Positions 26,013 to 35,111 are shown, counted from the stretch's first letter. The stretch is DNA of 64,000 bases from Pontibacter sp. G13 (GCF_031851795.1 NZ_CP134696.1:1907001-1971000); one strand, 5' to 3'. Made by a program: numbers and translations. The notes: generated by a model from the letters alone, not told the origin.

Positions 26013-27158
26013 CTATTCGCTGAGTTTTTCCAACAGTTTTACCGTGTCAGGCATATCTGCACCCGCCTCTTCTGCGAGTTCGAGGGTACGCTCAGCAGCT
26101 ACCTTGGCCTTGTCCATTTGATTGGCCTTGTAGTACAGGTGCGCCAATGTGTCCATGGAGTTGTGCTCCTCTTCCTTTTCGAGGGCTTTTTCCAGCAGGG
26201 CAATCGCACGAAGAATCACATCCTGATCGTCGTTGCGCTGGTAGATTCTCCAGGCGATGGAGTTCACCATGTACAATTGAGGCTCAGTGGAGATTCCGTC
26301 TTCCAAATAAGCGAGCAATCCCGCAAAATCCTGCTGGCCGTAGAGGAAGTTGATCACGAGTTTGTCGCGGCTTTCCCCTACGAGTTCCATATTGAATTTC
26401 GTTCCTACAGCTGTCGCAGCATCCAATGCAGAGATTTCAGGATTGGCTTCCACAACTTCTTTCATGGCCTCAGAGAGGGCTTTGTCCACTACATTGTCCA
26501 CTTCGGATTTGGGGTACATGGTCAGAAGTTCCTCGCGATTTTCTACTGCCCAACCCAGGTAATCATGGCCATAGTAGCTCATGCCACTGATGATCGACCA
26601 GTTCACCTCCGTGCTCAAATCTTCCTGCTCTGCGAGGAAGGCATTGGTTTTTTCTGGATCTGGTTTTGCTCGCTCCCAAGAATCGGAGGTAAAGGTGGTG
26701 CGATAGAATTCAGGGAAGTCCAGCTTCCAATTGTTGGCATTGATATTTTCGAAGTGAGGCTTTTCAAGCATTTCACCACAAGTCTTCAAGTATCCTGCAA
26801 CGCCACCGTAGCCGATCACCTTGTCGATGAGATGGCCATCCGCTCCAATAAACAGAGTGGAAGGATAAGACTTCACGCGGAATTTCATGGCGACAAAGGG
26901 ACCTTCGCCTTTTTCCATGTCCAATTTGTAGGCGACGAAATGCTCATTGATGTAGGCTCCGGCTTCCTCGTTTTGGAACACCTCGCGATCCAGCATTTTG
27001 CAAGGCCCACACCAGTCGGTATAAGCGTCGATCAGGAGGGGTTTGTCTTCAGCTTTGGCTTTGGCCAATGCCTCTTCGAAGGAACCTTCAAATAGGTTGA
27101 CTTGGGCAGAAAGTGAGCCTGCCATCAGCAGGAAGGCGGCTAGAAAGATGTTCTTCAT
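26013..27158 (-). CDS. Secreted thioredoxin-domain protein with TPR-like C-terminus
   Basis: The product is about 381 residues with a signal peptide (MKNIFLAAFLLMAGSLSAQ). The thioredoxin domain (about 22-130) has AYTDWCGPCKMLDREVF at about 45-60 and the cis-proline in KSYPSTLFI. The C-terminal region, from about 180, is helical, with TPR-like pairs near the end (AIALLEKALEKEEEHNSMDTLAHLYYKANQMDKAKVAAERTLEL). It probably acts as a periplasmic disulphide reductase or isomerase with a protein-binding tail. The long frame to 27251 has no signal at its N-terminus, so the ATG at 27158 is preferred. Confidence 0.88.
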   Translation of the reverse strand: MKNIFLAAFLLMAGSLSAQVNLFEGSFEEALAKAKAEDKPLLIDAYTDWCGPCKMLDREVFQNEEAGAYINEHFVAYKLDMEKGEGPFVAMKFRVKSYPSTLFIGADGHLIDKVIGYGGVAGYLKTCGEMLEKPHFENINANNWKLDFPEFYRTTFTSDSWERAKPDPEKTNAFLAEQEDLSTEVNWSIISGMSYYGHDYLGWAVENREELLTMYPKSEVDNVVDKALSEAMKEVVEANPEISALDAATAVGTKFNMELVGESRDKLVINFLYGQQDFAGLLAYLEDGISTEPQLYMVNSIAWRIYQRNDDQDVILRAIALLEKALEKEEEHNSMDTLAHLYYKANQMDKAKVAAERTLELAEEAGADMPDTVKLLEKLSE

Positions 27159-27517
27159 AGGGGTTTTATTGGAGAAGATGCAAGGTGAATACCTATCAAA
27201 AAGCATCACCCACAGCTTCGGGCTGAAAGATTCAGGAGCAAATCCAAACACCGTACGAATTTGGATCCATCAGTGTTTGAATCAGTAAGGATTGAGCCTG
27301 CGAACGAACGGAAATCCGAGTGACGATCTTTCGCGATTGCCCATCCAAAGCAAAATATACCACGGCTTGCATCGATTCGCAAAAGCCGATAGGTCAAAAA
27401 TTGCCAAAGATCATAGAACTCAGTTAGGGACCGATCGATGGCTAGAAAGGGAGAATTATTTAATGCGGGAAAATAGCTACCTTGAATATGGTGATAAAGG
27501 CCATTTTTTATCCCTGA
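27159..27517. other. Divergent intergenic region, no gene seen
   Basis: This gap of about 360 bp lies between the thioredoxin gene and the plus-strand gene at 27518. Small frames here lack coding character. I see no hairpin or repeat. Confidence 0.45.
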
Positions 27518-28267
27518 ATGCCAATGCCTGCTGAGATGTCTCAACCACTTTTTGGCGGTGTCCTGACCGTCGGTTCTCTCTTTTGGGAACACACGCCCAT
27601 CCGTACCCACTGGCGCCAAACCTATCTGAAAGCTCCCGCGACCAGCCTAGAGGTTTCGGTTCCCATTCGATATGGTCGTCTGTCTCCCTCCCGCAGTTCC
27701 ACCCATACCATGATCTTCACGCATGCGGTTGAGACGCCGCTGGGAGTGGCCAAGGCGATCCCCTTCCAAACCCCTATCGGACGGTGGGAGGACTTGTGGG
27801 AACAAGCACTCGCGCTTGCGGCAGCAGAAGGAATCCGCAAGCAACAGCCTACGGTTATCACCAGCTGGGCGGCAGTGGGACTGCTGATCAATCCCCTTGC
27901 GCTAGACCGAAATTCAGAATTAGTGACCAGCCTGTTGAGAAGCTGGGGAGATATGTTTCTCGATTCAGCATATTTTCACTCGGAAGACTATGCGTGGAAC
28001 GGAGGCGAAAAGTCTCCCATCGACCGTCTAGGGATGCTTCAAATTCCGTGGCCAGAGGCTTTGGCGGATTGGGACCTCATTTTGGCAACTCCCACACGCC
28101 CCAATCTTGCGGGCGCTCCATCCCCTTACGACATCTCCCAATCCATGATCCAAGCTCAATATTTCGAGTACTTTCATCAAAATTATCTGCATGGTCTGCG
28201 CACATTTCAAGACGCAGAGATTTTCGCTGCGCTTGCTCAGGCAGGTATTCAACTTCCCACCTCATGA
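27518..28267 (+). CDS. Hypothetical protein coupled to a SAM methyltransferase
   Basis: The 249-residue product is not recognised. The N-terminal LFGGVLTVGSLFWE...RTHWRQTYL...VSVPIRYGRLSPSRSSTHTMIFTHA has a strand-turn layout that faintly recalls gamma-glutamylcyclotransferase-like folds (a YGS-type loop), but this is only a suggestion. The middle has GRWEDLWEQALALAAAEGIR and SWAAVGLLINPLALDR, and the C-terminal part is aromatic-rich. The start could be any of three in-frame ATG codons at 27518, 27524 or 27536. Its stop overlaps the start of the methyltransferase gene in ATGA, so the two are coupled. Confidence 0.6.
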   Translation: MPMPAEMSQPLFGGVLTVGSLFWEHTPIRTHWRQTYLKAPATSLEVSVPIRYGRLSPSRSSTHTMIFTHAVETPLGVAKAIPFQTPIGRWEDLWEQALALAAAEGIRKQQPTVITSWAAVGLLINPLALDRNSELVTSLLRSWGDMFLDSAYFHSEDYAWNGGEKSPIDRLGMLQIPWPEALADWDLILATPTRPNLAGAPSPYDISQSMIQAQYFEYFHQNYLHGLRTFQDAEIFAALAQAGIQLPTS

Positions 28268-28845
28268 CTCCTTGGATCAAATCCCAAACCTCAGACCGCT
28301 ATTTGGCACCGATTCGTCAGCAAATCATCGACCGGATCCCTGATCAATCCCATGTCTGGGAAGTCGGGTGCGGGACTGGTGCTTTGTTGCTGGAAGCCGC
28401 TCCGAAACTCAAATTGGGCATCGGTTGGGATGCAGATCCCTCGCTCATTCACTTCGCCAACTGCCGGCGACAAAAGATGGGCATTGGCCATATCGCGTTC
28501 GAAACCCATCGGGTTCATGGAACCTCCACGCCCCCCTACCCTATGGACTTGGCCATTGCCTGTCTGTTTTTTCATGTCATGCCGATAGATGCAGCTGTGG
28601 AGATTTTGGAGCAAATGGCCATGATTTCGTCGCGAGTCATCATCATGGGATTTTGTCAGCCCAGCACCCAAAAACAAGCCCGGCTCAATTGGTTGGACCA
28701 ACGTTTCACCGGGCATTATCTACATTTTGAAGCTTATCAGGAAGCAGGCGCATTGGCTGGAATCATCGAAATGGCGAGACTCAACATTGAGGATCATTGG
28801 CACACGCACGATGAAAGTCTAGTCTGCTACGAACTCTCTTCCTGA
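28264..28845 (+). CDS. Class I SAM-dependent methyltransferase
   Basis: The 193-residue product has HVWEVGCGTGALLLEAAPKLKLGIGWDADPSLIHFA, which contains motif I (E.GCGTG) and the acidic residue after strand 2 that binds SAM. PMDLAIACLFFHVMP is the motif IV region, and RVIIMGFCQPS is strand 5. The substrate cannot be assigned. A longer frame runs upstream to 27784, but it overlaps the preceding coding gene; the ATG at 28264, inside the stop of that gene, gives a complete domain. It converges with the metalloprotease gene with one base between the stops. Confidence 0.85.
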   Translation: MTPWIKSQTSDRYLAPIRQQIIDRIPDQSHVWEVGCGTGALLLEAAPKLKLGIGWDADPSLIHFANCRRQKMGIGHIAFETHRVHGTSTPPYPMDLAIACLFFHVMPIDAAVEILEQMAMISSRVIIMGFCQPSTQKQARLNWLDQRFTGHYLHFEAYQEAGALAGIIEMARLNIEDHWHTHDESLVCYELSS

Positions 28846-28846
28846 C

Positions 28847-31243
28847 CTAGTGCCAATGCCCACAACCGATTGGGCTACCGTCAGGAATTTTCGGCGCGGG
28901 AATCACCTTGAAATCGGTGGGATCTTCTCGGTAAAGTTGATATTCCCTCAGCAATTCCTGCGAGAAAGCATCCTTGCCCCGTTGCCATTGGCTCGCTAGC
29001 TCATTGAGAAAGGCAAAAATCTCGGCCTTGACCTGCGGAGTCGTCTGGGACTGTGAGGCAGCATTCAACAGATGATGCAGGGTGCGCTGCTGAACCGTCT
29101 GGCGGATTTCGCCTTCGAGATCGTCCGAAGCTTCCGGCTCAAATACCGTCTTGTTGATTTCTTCGAATACCTCTGCCAAACTCGGCAATCCCCGATCCAT
29201 GGCATGCTGAACAGAAATTCGATTCAGCCGCTCTGCATTCAACAACAATCCCAAGGTCATATCCGCGGCCGTTTCAGCTGCTCCCACAGGATCAAATGCA
29301 ACTCCGGTATGCCCCTTGAAAGATTCTCTGGATCTGCCAAATCCGGGGGCACGAGGCGGAAACAAGGCCAACACATCTTCTGGAATCGCCAAAAACTCAG
29401 GCTCCAATGTGGCGAGGACCTCCTCCAATGCTCGGGTCTGCTTGCTTCCAGAAATGGGTTCCCATTCAGGCTGGACACCGTCTTTGACTTGGTAGGCATA
29501 GGTCATTCCCCCAATCCATTTTACCGCAGCCTCAGTCTGATATCGGTGAAAAAAATACACGGGTACAAAGACATCCTCCAACGTGGAATAAGACGCTCCA
29601 GTGCGGATGTTATCAATCGAAAACTGATCCATGGCAGTTCTGCGAATGTCCGACACATGTTCCAATTCCTCTACCGGATCAGCCCCATTGTCCCACAAAT
29701 GCGCATCTGCATTCGCACCTCCTTGAGGTCGAGCATCGGAATCCGTGATGTACAGAAGTCCTGATTCAAAAGCAGCATCGAGCAGCCCCCTCAAATATGC
29801 AGCTTCCCCCTCGCCGTCAGGTACTTCAGAATAGGAATACGCTACCGTCACCTTGTCCCATTCGCCAATTCCGGTGTCATAGGCATTGCTGAAATCGACC
29901 TTTCCGCCTTTGATGTCCAATGTAGGATGCGGGTAGTCCATGACACTGGCTCGGTCATTGGTGCTGGCAGCGAAATTGTGGGCAAATCCAAGCGTATGGC
30001 CAACTTCATGCGCGGACAATTGACGGATTCTGGTCAGAGCCATTTCCAGCATGGCTTCGTGATTGTCGTCGCGCTTTTCAAATGGGCGGTCCATCAAGGC
30101 CTGAGCAATCAGGAAATCTTGGCGAATGCGAAGACTCCCCAAACTCACATGTCCCTTGAGGATTTCTCCAGTCCGCGGATCGGTGATGGAACCACCATAG
30201 CTCCAGCCCCGAGTGGATCGGTGCACCCATTGGATCATGTTGTAGCGCAAATCCATAGGATCGGCCCCTTCCGGCAATAGCTTCACCTGAAAAGCATCCT
30301 CATACCCGATGGCTTCAAAAGCTTCATTCCACCAGCTCGCCCCTTCTATCAAGGCGGATCGTATTGGCTCCGGGGTTCCAGGGTCCAGATAATAGATGAT
30401 CGGTTCCACTGCCGGGCTCGATTGGGCAGCAGGATTTTGCTTGGCGAGACGGTGGCGGGTGATGAATTGCTTGCGAATCGGTTCCCAGATAGGGGTCGCA
30501 TAATCCAAATAACTCATCGGATAAGATCCACATCTCGGGTCGAACATCCGGGGCTGATAGTCATCATCCGGCAACTCCACGAAGCTATGGTGCTGGATAA
30601 CTGTCAAGGATTTGGCATCAGGCGTGACCGTCCGTAGATGCTTGCCCTTGGGTTTTCCTGCCAAGGTGAGCAATGCTTCGAATTCGACATTTTGAGGAAA
30701 GGCTTTGGTGCGGTCCATCCAAAGGGTGCTGCGGGAGGCATCCACGCGGTAGGACCCTTCTTTTGCACGATCCAATCGGTTGGCCACTCCATGCGCATCA
30801 AGCATGAGAAATGGCGTCAAATTGATCAGGAAGGTATCTCCTTGAGTTTCCTTGATGGGGAAACCGAACAATACCGATTGCGCGAAAGCCTGCTCGACCG
30901 ATTGCTTTTCCAGCGCATTGTCGGTGACTGCTCGGTAATCTTGATTGGGTTGAATGAGGAGAAGCTTGTTGCCGGAGCGGATGAATTTCACAACGACTCC
31001 ATCGCCCAATTGGCCTCGATCCAGCCCGAGGTCGTTGGAGCCTACCCCAGAACTGAGGGAATGCACATACAGAAACTCAGTACCCAAATCATGTACCTCC
31101 AAAAAGATGGATCCTTCTGCGGGGACATAGTGAAAATCAAAAAACCCATCAAAGGCCTGGACATCAGCCTTGTCGGAAAGAAACTGGGCATATATGGGCT
31201 GCAAGAGCAGACATGCCCAAATGAGGAGCAAAGTGGATCTCAT
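28847..31243 (-). CDS. Secreted zinc-dependent metalloprotease (DUF5117/DUF4953 type)
   Basis: The 798-residue product has a signal peptide (MRSTLLLIWACLLLQPIYAQ). The N-terminal half is beta-rich, with FLYVHSLSSGVGSNDLGLDRGQLG and VKFIRSGNKLLLIQPN, the DUF5117 pattern. SAHEVGHTLGFAHNFAAS at about residue 410 is an extended HExxHxxGxxH zinc site, followed by SVMDYPHP, a metzincin-type Met turn. The region after about 480 matches DUF4953. Members are periplasmic or surface metalloproteases common in Bacteroidota. The ORF at 31260 starts 16 bp away in the opposite direction. Confidence 0.92.
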   Translation of the reverse strand: MRSTLLLIWACLLLQPIYAQFLSDKADVQAFDGFFDFHYVPAEGSIFLEVHDLGTEFLYVHSLSSGVGSNDLGLDRGQLGDGVVVKFIRSGNKLLLIQPNQDYRAVTDNALEKQSVEQAFAQSVLFGFPIKETQGDTFLINLTPFLMLDAHGVANRLDRAKEGSYRVDASRSTLWMDRTKAFPQNVEFEALLTLAGKPKGKHLRTVTPDAKSLTVIQHHSFVELPDDDYQPRMFDPRCGSYPMSYLDYATPIWEPIRKQFITRHRLAKQNPAAQSSPAVEPIIYYLDPGTPEPIRSALIEGASWWNEAFEAIGYEDAFQVKLLPEGADPMDLRYNMIQWVHRSTRGWSYGGSITDPRTGEILKGHVSLGSLRIRQDFLIAQALMDRPFEKRDDNHEAMLEMALTRIRQLSAHEVGHTLGFAHNFAASTNDRASVMDYPHPTLDIKGGKVDFSNAYDTGIGEWDKVTVAYSYSEVPDGEGEAAYLRGLLDAAFESGLLYITDSDARPQGGANADAHLWDNGADPVEELEHVSDIRRTAMDQFSIDNIRTGASYSTLEDVFVPVYFFHRYQTEAAVKWIGGMTYAYQVKDGVQPEWEPISGSKQTRALEEVLATLEPEFLAIPEDVLALFPPRAPGFGRSRESFKGHTGVAFDPVGAAETAADMTLGLLLNAERLNRISVQHAMDRGLPSLAEVFEEINKTVFEPEASDDLEGEIRQTVQQRTLHHLLNAASQSQTTPQVKAEIFAFLNELASQWQRGKDAFSQELLREYQLYREDPTDFKVIPAPKIPDGSPIGCGHWH

Positions 31244-31259
31244 GAAAAGCAGTTGAAAG

Positions 31260-31505
31260 ATGGCTAAGAAACAATCCGAAAAACCGGATCATCCCATTGA
31301 TCTTTCTAAACTAATGGATGAAGCGATGAGATGCCAATCTACCCTGCTGGATGAGGACGCAAATTTGCGACCCAAAGACCATGCGCCTCCCCCACGAATC
31401 CCCCAAAACAGACTTCCCATGAGTGTCCCATTCGCTACACGCATCAGAGGCCCGATCTTTTCGAAGCGCCGCGCCCCGCTGACCGGAGGAAACAGGAATT
31501 GCTAG
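31260..31505 (+). CDS. Small hypothetical protein, possibly frameshifted
   Basis: The 81-residue frame begins MAKKQSEKPDHPIDLSKLMDEAMRC, which looks like genuine coding sequence. After the run of five C at about 31401 it reads into basic, low-quality sequence and stops at 31505. In another frame the sequence downstream of that C-run reads RPDLFEAPRPADRRKQELLDAFREKQ, which looks more protein-like. A one- or two-base slip or mutation may have split a gene of about 100-130 codons. No function is suggested. It is divergent from the metalloprotease gene with only 16 bp between starts. Confidence 0.35.
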   Translation: MAKKQSEKPDHPIDLSKLMDEAMRCQSTLLDEDANLRPKDHAPPPRIPQNRLPMSVPFATRIRGPIFSKRRAPLTGGNRNC

Positions 31506-31522
31506 ATGCATTCCGAGAGAAA

Positions 31523-31552
31523 CAAAACCCCCACCAATCCAGGCAGGGGTTT
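31523..31552 (-). terminator. Weak terminator downstream of the PI-PLC-like gene
   Basis: AAACCCC (31525-31531) pairs with GGGGTTT (31546-31552). On the minus strand it ends in a TTTTG-rich tail, 24 bp past the gene's stop. Confidence 0.5.
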
Positions 31553-31575
31553 GCAGGAAACGATCTCAGAAATGG

Positions 31576-33024
31576 CTATTGTGTTTGCGCAGTGCGCTCC
31601 TTCACGAAATTGTACCAGATGATGCCTTGGGTGATCTGACTGTTCAGAAAGTCGATATAGACCACATTGGGCTTGCTGGCATTGTGGTTGATGATCTGAT
31701 CATACAGCACATCGGGCAGTCTGCTGTTGGCCTTTTCTGCCAAGGTCGCCACACCAGAACTGGTCAGCGTGGGAGTCAGCGTCCAAGACAGCAAAAACAG
31801 GAATCCTTGCCCCAGTCCTCCATAATTGCTCCAATGCTCCAACTGCGTCCGTTTCATCGTCTCATAATCCGTGGTGTCGGAGTACTTGTCGAACACCGTC
31901 AGATTGGGCATGGGAGTAGAGCCGTCTCGATAACGGAAACGCCCTTGGGCAGGGTCTACCCGTGTTGGGTAGTCCTTGTCTTCATTGAATACCAAGATCA
32001 ATTTGCCGCGAACCGATCCCAGGTCCATCTGGGCGAGATTCACGCTAGAATTGGCGTTGGCGTAAAGGTATGAGGAATAATGCCCGAGCAACTTCACGAT
32101 CTCCTTCATCGTGTTTTCGGGATCATGTCCGGAGTATTTTCGGATTTGGGCGAATTTGAAAATGGCGGTTTCCTTGGGATGCTGCATCAAAAACTCCCGC
32201 GCCTGATTCATGATGGATTCCAAGTCTTGGCCATTGCAGCCCCAACCATCCGTCCGGTGGAAGGTCACCAATTTGCCGTGATCCCAATCCACCCGAATGT
32301 CAAAATACCGTGATCCATCCTTGAGCTGCTGTCCGATGGAACCACTCTGGGTCTTGGTTTTGCTATCCGCCAGATAAGGAGGCGCACAATGATGCAACTC
32401 CGACATTCCGGCATCATGGCTTCCCGGCATCATGATCTCATCGATGCGGGTAGAATCGCTCAGTTGCCCCATCCAATTGGCCGTGTCCACCAGCGTAGCG
32501 GGAGAGACTCCGACTGTACTCACATTATTTCCCCCACGCAAGAATGTGAAAGATACGGGCTTTCCTTGGCTGCTCTGGCCATCGGTCAATACTTGATGAT
32601 GTTGGATGTATTGGCTCTTTTGTCCCCCAAACCACCAATTGTTGCTGGACCCGGCATGCCCTTGAGCCAAAGCCACCTTCTGAAACGTGAAGGTCTCATG
32701 TGCGCCGCCCAACATCCCTCCTGTGATCGTCAATTTCAACGTTCCCAGAAAAGCAAAATTCAGTGCGCCAGCCGTGTGGTTGAAGGTAGTCTGGGAAGCT
32801 GGAACATGCTGATTGAACCAATCCGCCACCTGCCCTGATCCATGCCGGCCCACGCTAAAGGTGAATTTGCCGTCTCCTCCACATTTCACGACTAGCCCGG
32901 TATGGATGTGGCCTTTGGGGTCCTGTCCATCTGTCACCGAGTAGCTCTCGACGGTGTAGGAACCTTCGATGATGGAATAGCCTTTGGCGAGGGAAAAATA
33001 AACGTCGTTATCATGATACGTCAT
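31576..33024 (-). CDS. PI-PLC X-domain protein with novel N-terminal beta domain
   Basis: The 482-residue product has two parts. Residues 1-175 are a beta-rich domain of no family I recognise, with ALAQGHAGSSNNWWFGG near residue 118. Residues of about 185-482 are a bacterial phosphatidylinositol-specific phospholipase C: IMMPGSHDAGM (H203, D204), YFDIRVDW (D242, R244) and VTFHRTDGW (H256) line up in order and spacing with the catalytic His, Asp and Arg residues of Bacillus PI-PLC. It would cleave phosphatidylinositol or GPI anchors. No signal peptide is visible, which is odd for this family and suggests an unusual export route or cytoplasmic use. A related stand-alone N-terminal domain is encoded at 34335-34922. 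Confidence 0.85.
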   Translation of the reverse strand: MTYHDNDVYFSLAKGYSIIEGSYTVESYSVTDGQDPKGHIHTGLVVKCGGDGKFTFSVGRHGSGQVADWFNQHVPASQTTFNHTAGALNFAFLGTLKLTITGGMLGGAHETFTFQKVALAQGHAGSSNNWWFGGQKSQYIQHHQVLTDGQSSQGKPVSFTFLRGGNNVSTVGVSPATLVDTANWMGQLSDSTRIDEIMMPGSHDAGMSELHHCAPPYLADSKTKTQSGSIGQQLKDGSRYFDIRVDWDHGKLVTFHRTDGWGCNGQDLESIMNQAREFLMQHPKETAIFKFAQIRKYSGHDPENTMKEIVKLLGHYSSYLYANANSSVNLAQMDLGSVRGKLILVFNEDKDYPTRVDPAQGRFRYRDGSTPMPNLTVFDKYSDTTDYETMKRTQLEHWSNYGGLGQGFLFLLSWTLTPTLTSSGVATLAEKANSRLPDVLYDQIINHNASKPNVVYIDFLNSQITQGIIWYNFVKERTAQTQ

Positions 33025-33595
33025 AAAAAATGAGTTAAAGGGTTTCGCGAGAGGAGGAAGGGGAAGGACAACTGGACATGTTCATGCATTGCGCAGCATT
33101 CGGCGAATAGATCTGAGCATACCTTCCCGATCCAAGCATAGCAGGCAACGGCATTCGGAGCGGAGTGAAAGGTTTGAGGAAGAGGAATTGGCGGGGCGCT
33201 AGAGCGTTTGTTGGAGTAAGGAGTGGGAATAAACCCCCAATCAGGGGATCAGTCAACTGACACCATTAGACAGAAAGGAGGGATTTCTCCCGAAAATGAT
33301 TGGATAATCTCACAATCATTACAAGAGAATTTATTCGCCAAAACAGGCATTATAAATGACCGAAGGATTTTGGCAAAATTCACAACGATTGCTTATCAGT
33401 CTTTTACACAGGTTTTCAGCAAAATCCACAGCTTGGTGGAAAATTTTACCGGGTTCCGTATTGACCATTTCCCCGAAAATCTTACATTTGCCTTATACCT
33501 CGATAGGTCCTCATGGCTATATCCAGCTACGCACTCGGGTTCCGCGTAGCATTCAAGCTACCGGCTTGTAATCTTTAGCCCTGAATTTTGGCCCT
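33025..33595. other. Long intergenic region upstream of the PI-PLC-like gene
   Basis: This 571-bp gap lies between divergent genes. I find no convincing ORF. It includes the GTCAACTGAC motif at 33252 and an AT-rich stretch from 33290 to 33480 that probably carries the promoters. Confidence 0.45.
33252..33269 (-). promoter_or_regulatory. Motif shared by the promoters of the two paralogues
   Basis: GTCAACTGAC, four bases, then TTAG occurs here and again at 35112-35129 with the same spacing. Each copy lies roughly 190-245 bp upstream of one of the two paralogous genes. The core has GTCA/TGAC symmetry. A shared regulator site is inferred. Confidence 0.4.
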
Positions 33596-34159
33596 ATGGT
33601 ACACATGTTACCCGATGTGGGGAATCTCCATTTGCTCGATTCCCTCCTTTCCGTGGAACAGCTGGCACATGTACGGCAGATTTTGCTGCATTTCCAGAAG
33701 TTCCAAGGCATTGCCCTTTCCTTTCTTCATGCCGATCCATTCACCATTCAGATCGGTGTGATTCCGTCGCCCCAGACGATTGTGCACCAAGCTGATCTCG
33801 TGCGGCAGGTACGCACACGCATTGCGCCCTTTTTTGCGACTCGTAAGTTGGACATACAGCTACAAGCCCCTACTGACATGCCATCTTCAGCCCCTCAATC
33901 CCCCCAGTTTGATTTGGTGATCGGCGAACAAGCCGAGGGAGCATGGATTCTCCAGCAGACCCCACCCGGTATCATCGCCAAATTGCTCCTCGCTGACGAA
34001 GCCCAAGGAGCTACTTCTCGAAAGTTTGAGCTTGATGGAATTCCCTTCCGCTGGGAACTGCAAGGCGATGAAGACCTCGCACCTGCATCGGCGGCCAAAG
34101 CTCTAGAAGAAGCGGCTGACTTCGTGCTCGATTGGCATATCACTCGAAATCATGCATAA
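33596..34159 (+). CDS. Hypothetical cytoplasmic protein
   Basis: The 187-residue product begins MVHMLPDVGNLHLLDSLLSVEQLAHVRQILLHFQKFQ. It has a strand-helix look in the first half (IALSFLHADPFTIQIGVIP), a central charged region, and GIIAKLLLADEAQGATSRKFELDGIPFRWELQGDEDL followed by a C-terminal helix (SAAKALEEAADFVLDWHI). No signal peptide, membrane segment or known motif is present. It stands alone between two minus-strand genes, with a hairpin downstream at 34247. Coding status rests on length and even composition. Confidence 0.55.
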   Translation: MVHMLPDVGNLHLLDSLLSVEQLAHVRQILLHFQKFQGIALSFLHADPFTIQIGVIPSPQTIVHQADLVRQVRTRIAPFFATRKLDIQLQAPTDMPSSAPQSPQFDLVIGEQAEGAWILQQTPPGIIAKLLLADEAQGATSRKFELDGIPFRWELQGDEDLAPASAAKALEEAADFVLDWHITRNHA

Positions 34160-34246
34160 ACTCTAATGCGGCCTTGGAGGTGAGGATTTCCTGCCAATTT
34201 CGACGGGAGGAATAGGTAGCAAATTCCCAAGTGCCACAAACGAAAG

Positions 34247-34276
34247 TCCCCCATGATCCGAGCGGATGATGGGGGA
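34247..34276. terminator. Strong hairpin between convergent genes
   Basis: TCCCCCATGATCCG (34247-34260) pairs with CGGATGATGGGGGA (34263-34276) with one mismatch and a 2-nt loop. There is no clear T-tract on either strand. It sits between two converging genes and may act as a transcript end. Confidence 0.6.
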
Positions 34277-34334
34277 AACTTCCAGTTATCCAAAGGCAAT
34301 GCTTTATTGCCCGTTCGACCTAATGATCCAAGAC

Positions 34335-34922
34335 CTAGCTCGCTTGTGCAGTTCCTTTGATTTGTGCATTGGAGGCGCTTCCATCCTGAGATGACTTCAA
34401 GGTTACCCCTACGCCATTCACCGCATTGCCCCCTCTCAAAAAGCTGAAAGTCAGCATCTCTTTTGCACTACTTCTTCCTTGTGTTTCCACTTGGTTGTCG
34501 CCTGTGTATGTGGCATTTTTCCCGCCAAACCACCAATTATTTCGTCCTCCGCTATGTCCCTGTGCCAACGCCACCTGACCAAAGGAAAACGTCTCCTGGG
34601 TTTGGCCGAGATCCCCCCCCGTAAGCATGAGCTTCAAGGTACCGATCAAAGCAAAGTTCAACTCACCGGCTCCGTGATTGAAGGTGTTGCGGGTAGATGG
34701 AATCAGCTTGTTGAAGAAATCCGCGACCGTGCCGGATGCGCTTCTTCCAATGCTGAAACTCAACGTTCCATTGCTCGCACCTACTGCGATCAATCCGTTG
34801 TAAATGTGCCCATCTGGGTCTTGTCCTTCGGTGATGGAAAAATCTGACACCTGAAAAGTAACCTCTACAATTGAGTAGTCCCCTGAAATCTGAAAAACGA
34901 CCTCGTTATCGCGATACGTCAT
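34335..34922 (-). CDS. Stand-alone paralogue of the N-terminal domain of the PI-PLC-like protein
   Basis: The 195-residue product aligns without gaps to residues 1-174 of the protein encoded at 31576-33024, with about 93 of 174 positions identical by hand count. Shared blocks are GQDP.GHI, FNH.AG.LNFA, GTLKL..TGG.LG, ALAQGH.G..NNWWFGG and FLRGGN.V. It has only a short tail instead of the phospholipase domain. No signal peptide is seen. The domain is probably a beta-sandwich; ligand binding, lectin-like or membrane-active roles are all possible and untested. The genes are about 1.3 kb apart in the same direction and share an upstream motif. Confidence 0.75.
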   Translation of the reverse strand: MTYRDNEVVFQISGDYSIVEVTFQVSDFSITEGQDPDGHIYNGLIAVGASNGTLSFSIGRSASGTVADFFNKLIPSTRNTFNHGAGELNFALIGTLKLMLTGGDLGQTQETFSFGQVALAQGHSGGRNNWWFGGKNATYTGDNQVETQGRSSAKEMLTFSFLRGGNAVNGVGVTLKSSQDGSASNAQIKGTAQAS

Positions 34923-35111
34923 AATAATGAAATATTAAGTTGCGCAGTTGAATGTGCTCGCCGTGTTCGAAAGCTTGACGAGCCACAAGGGTTAGCAGAC
35001 TAGATCAGATTATTTTCATCGATTTCAGACGGCAACGTTCTCAAAAAGCAGCTGGAACTGACCATGAACAAGTGTGAGCGTAGTCGCAATAAGCATGAGC
35101 AAAGTCGGATT

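Noticed and set aside
25980-27095. Plus-strand ORF of 371 codons
   Set aside because: It is antisense to the thioredoxin-domain gene, which has a clear signal peptide and WCGPC motif.
27784-28263. N-terminal extension of the methyltransferase frame
   Set aside because: It overlaps the preceding coding gene in another frame, and the methyltransferase domain is complete from the ATG at 28264.
33035-33571. Short ORFs in the gap upstream of the PI-PLC-like gene
   Set aside because: They overlap one another in several frames, have no signal or motif, and sit in AT-rich promoter-like DNA.
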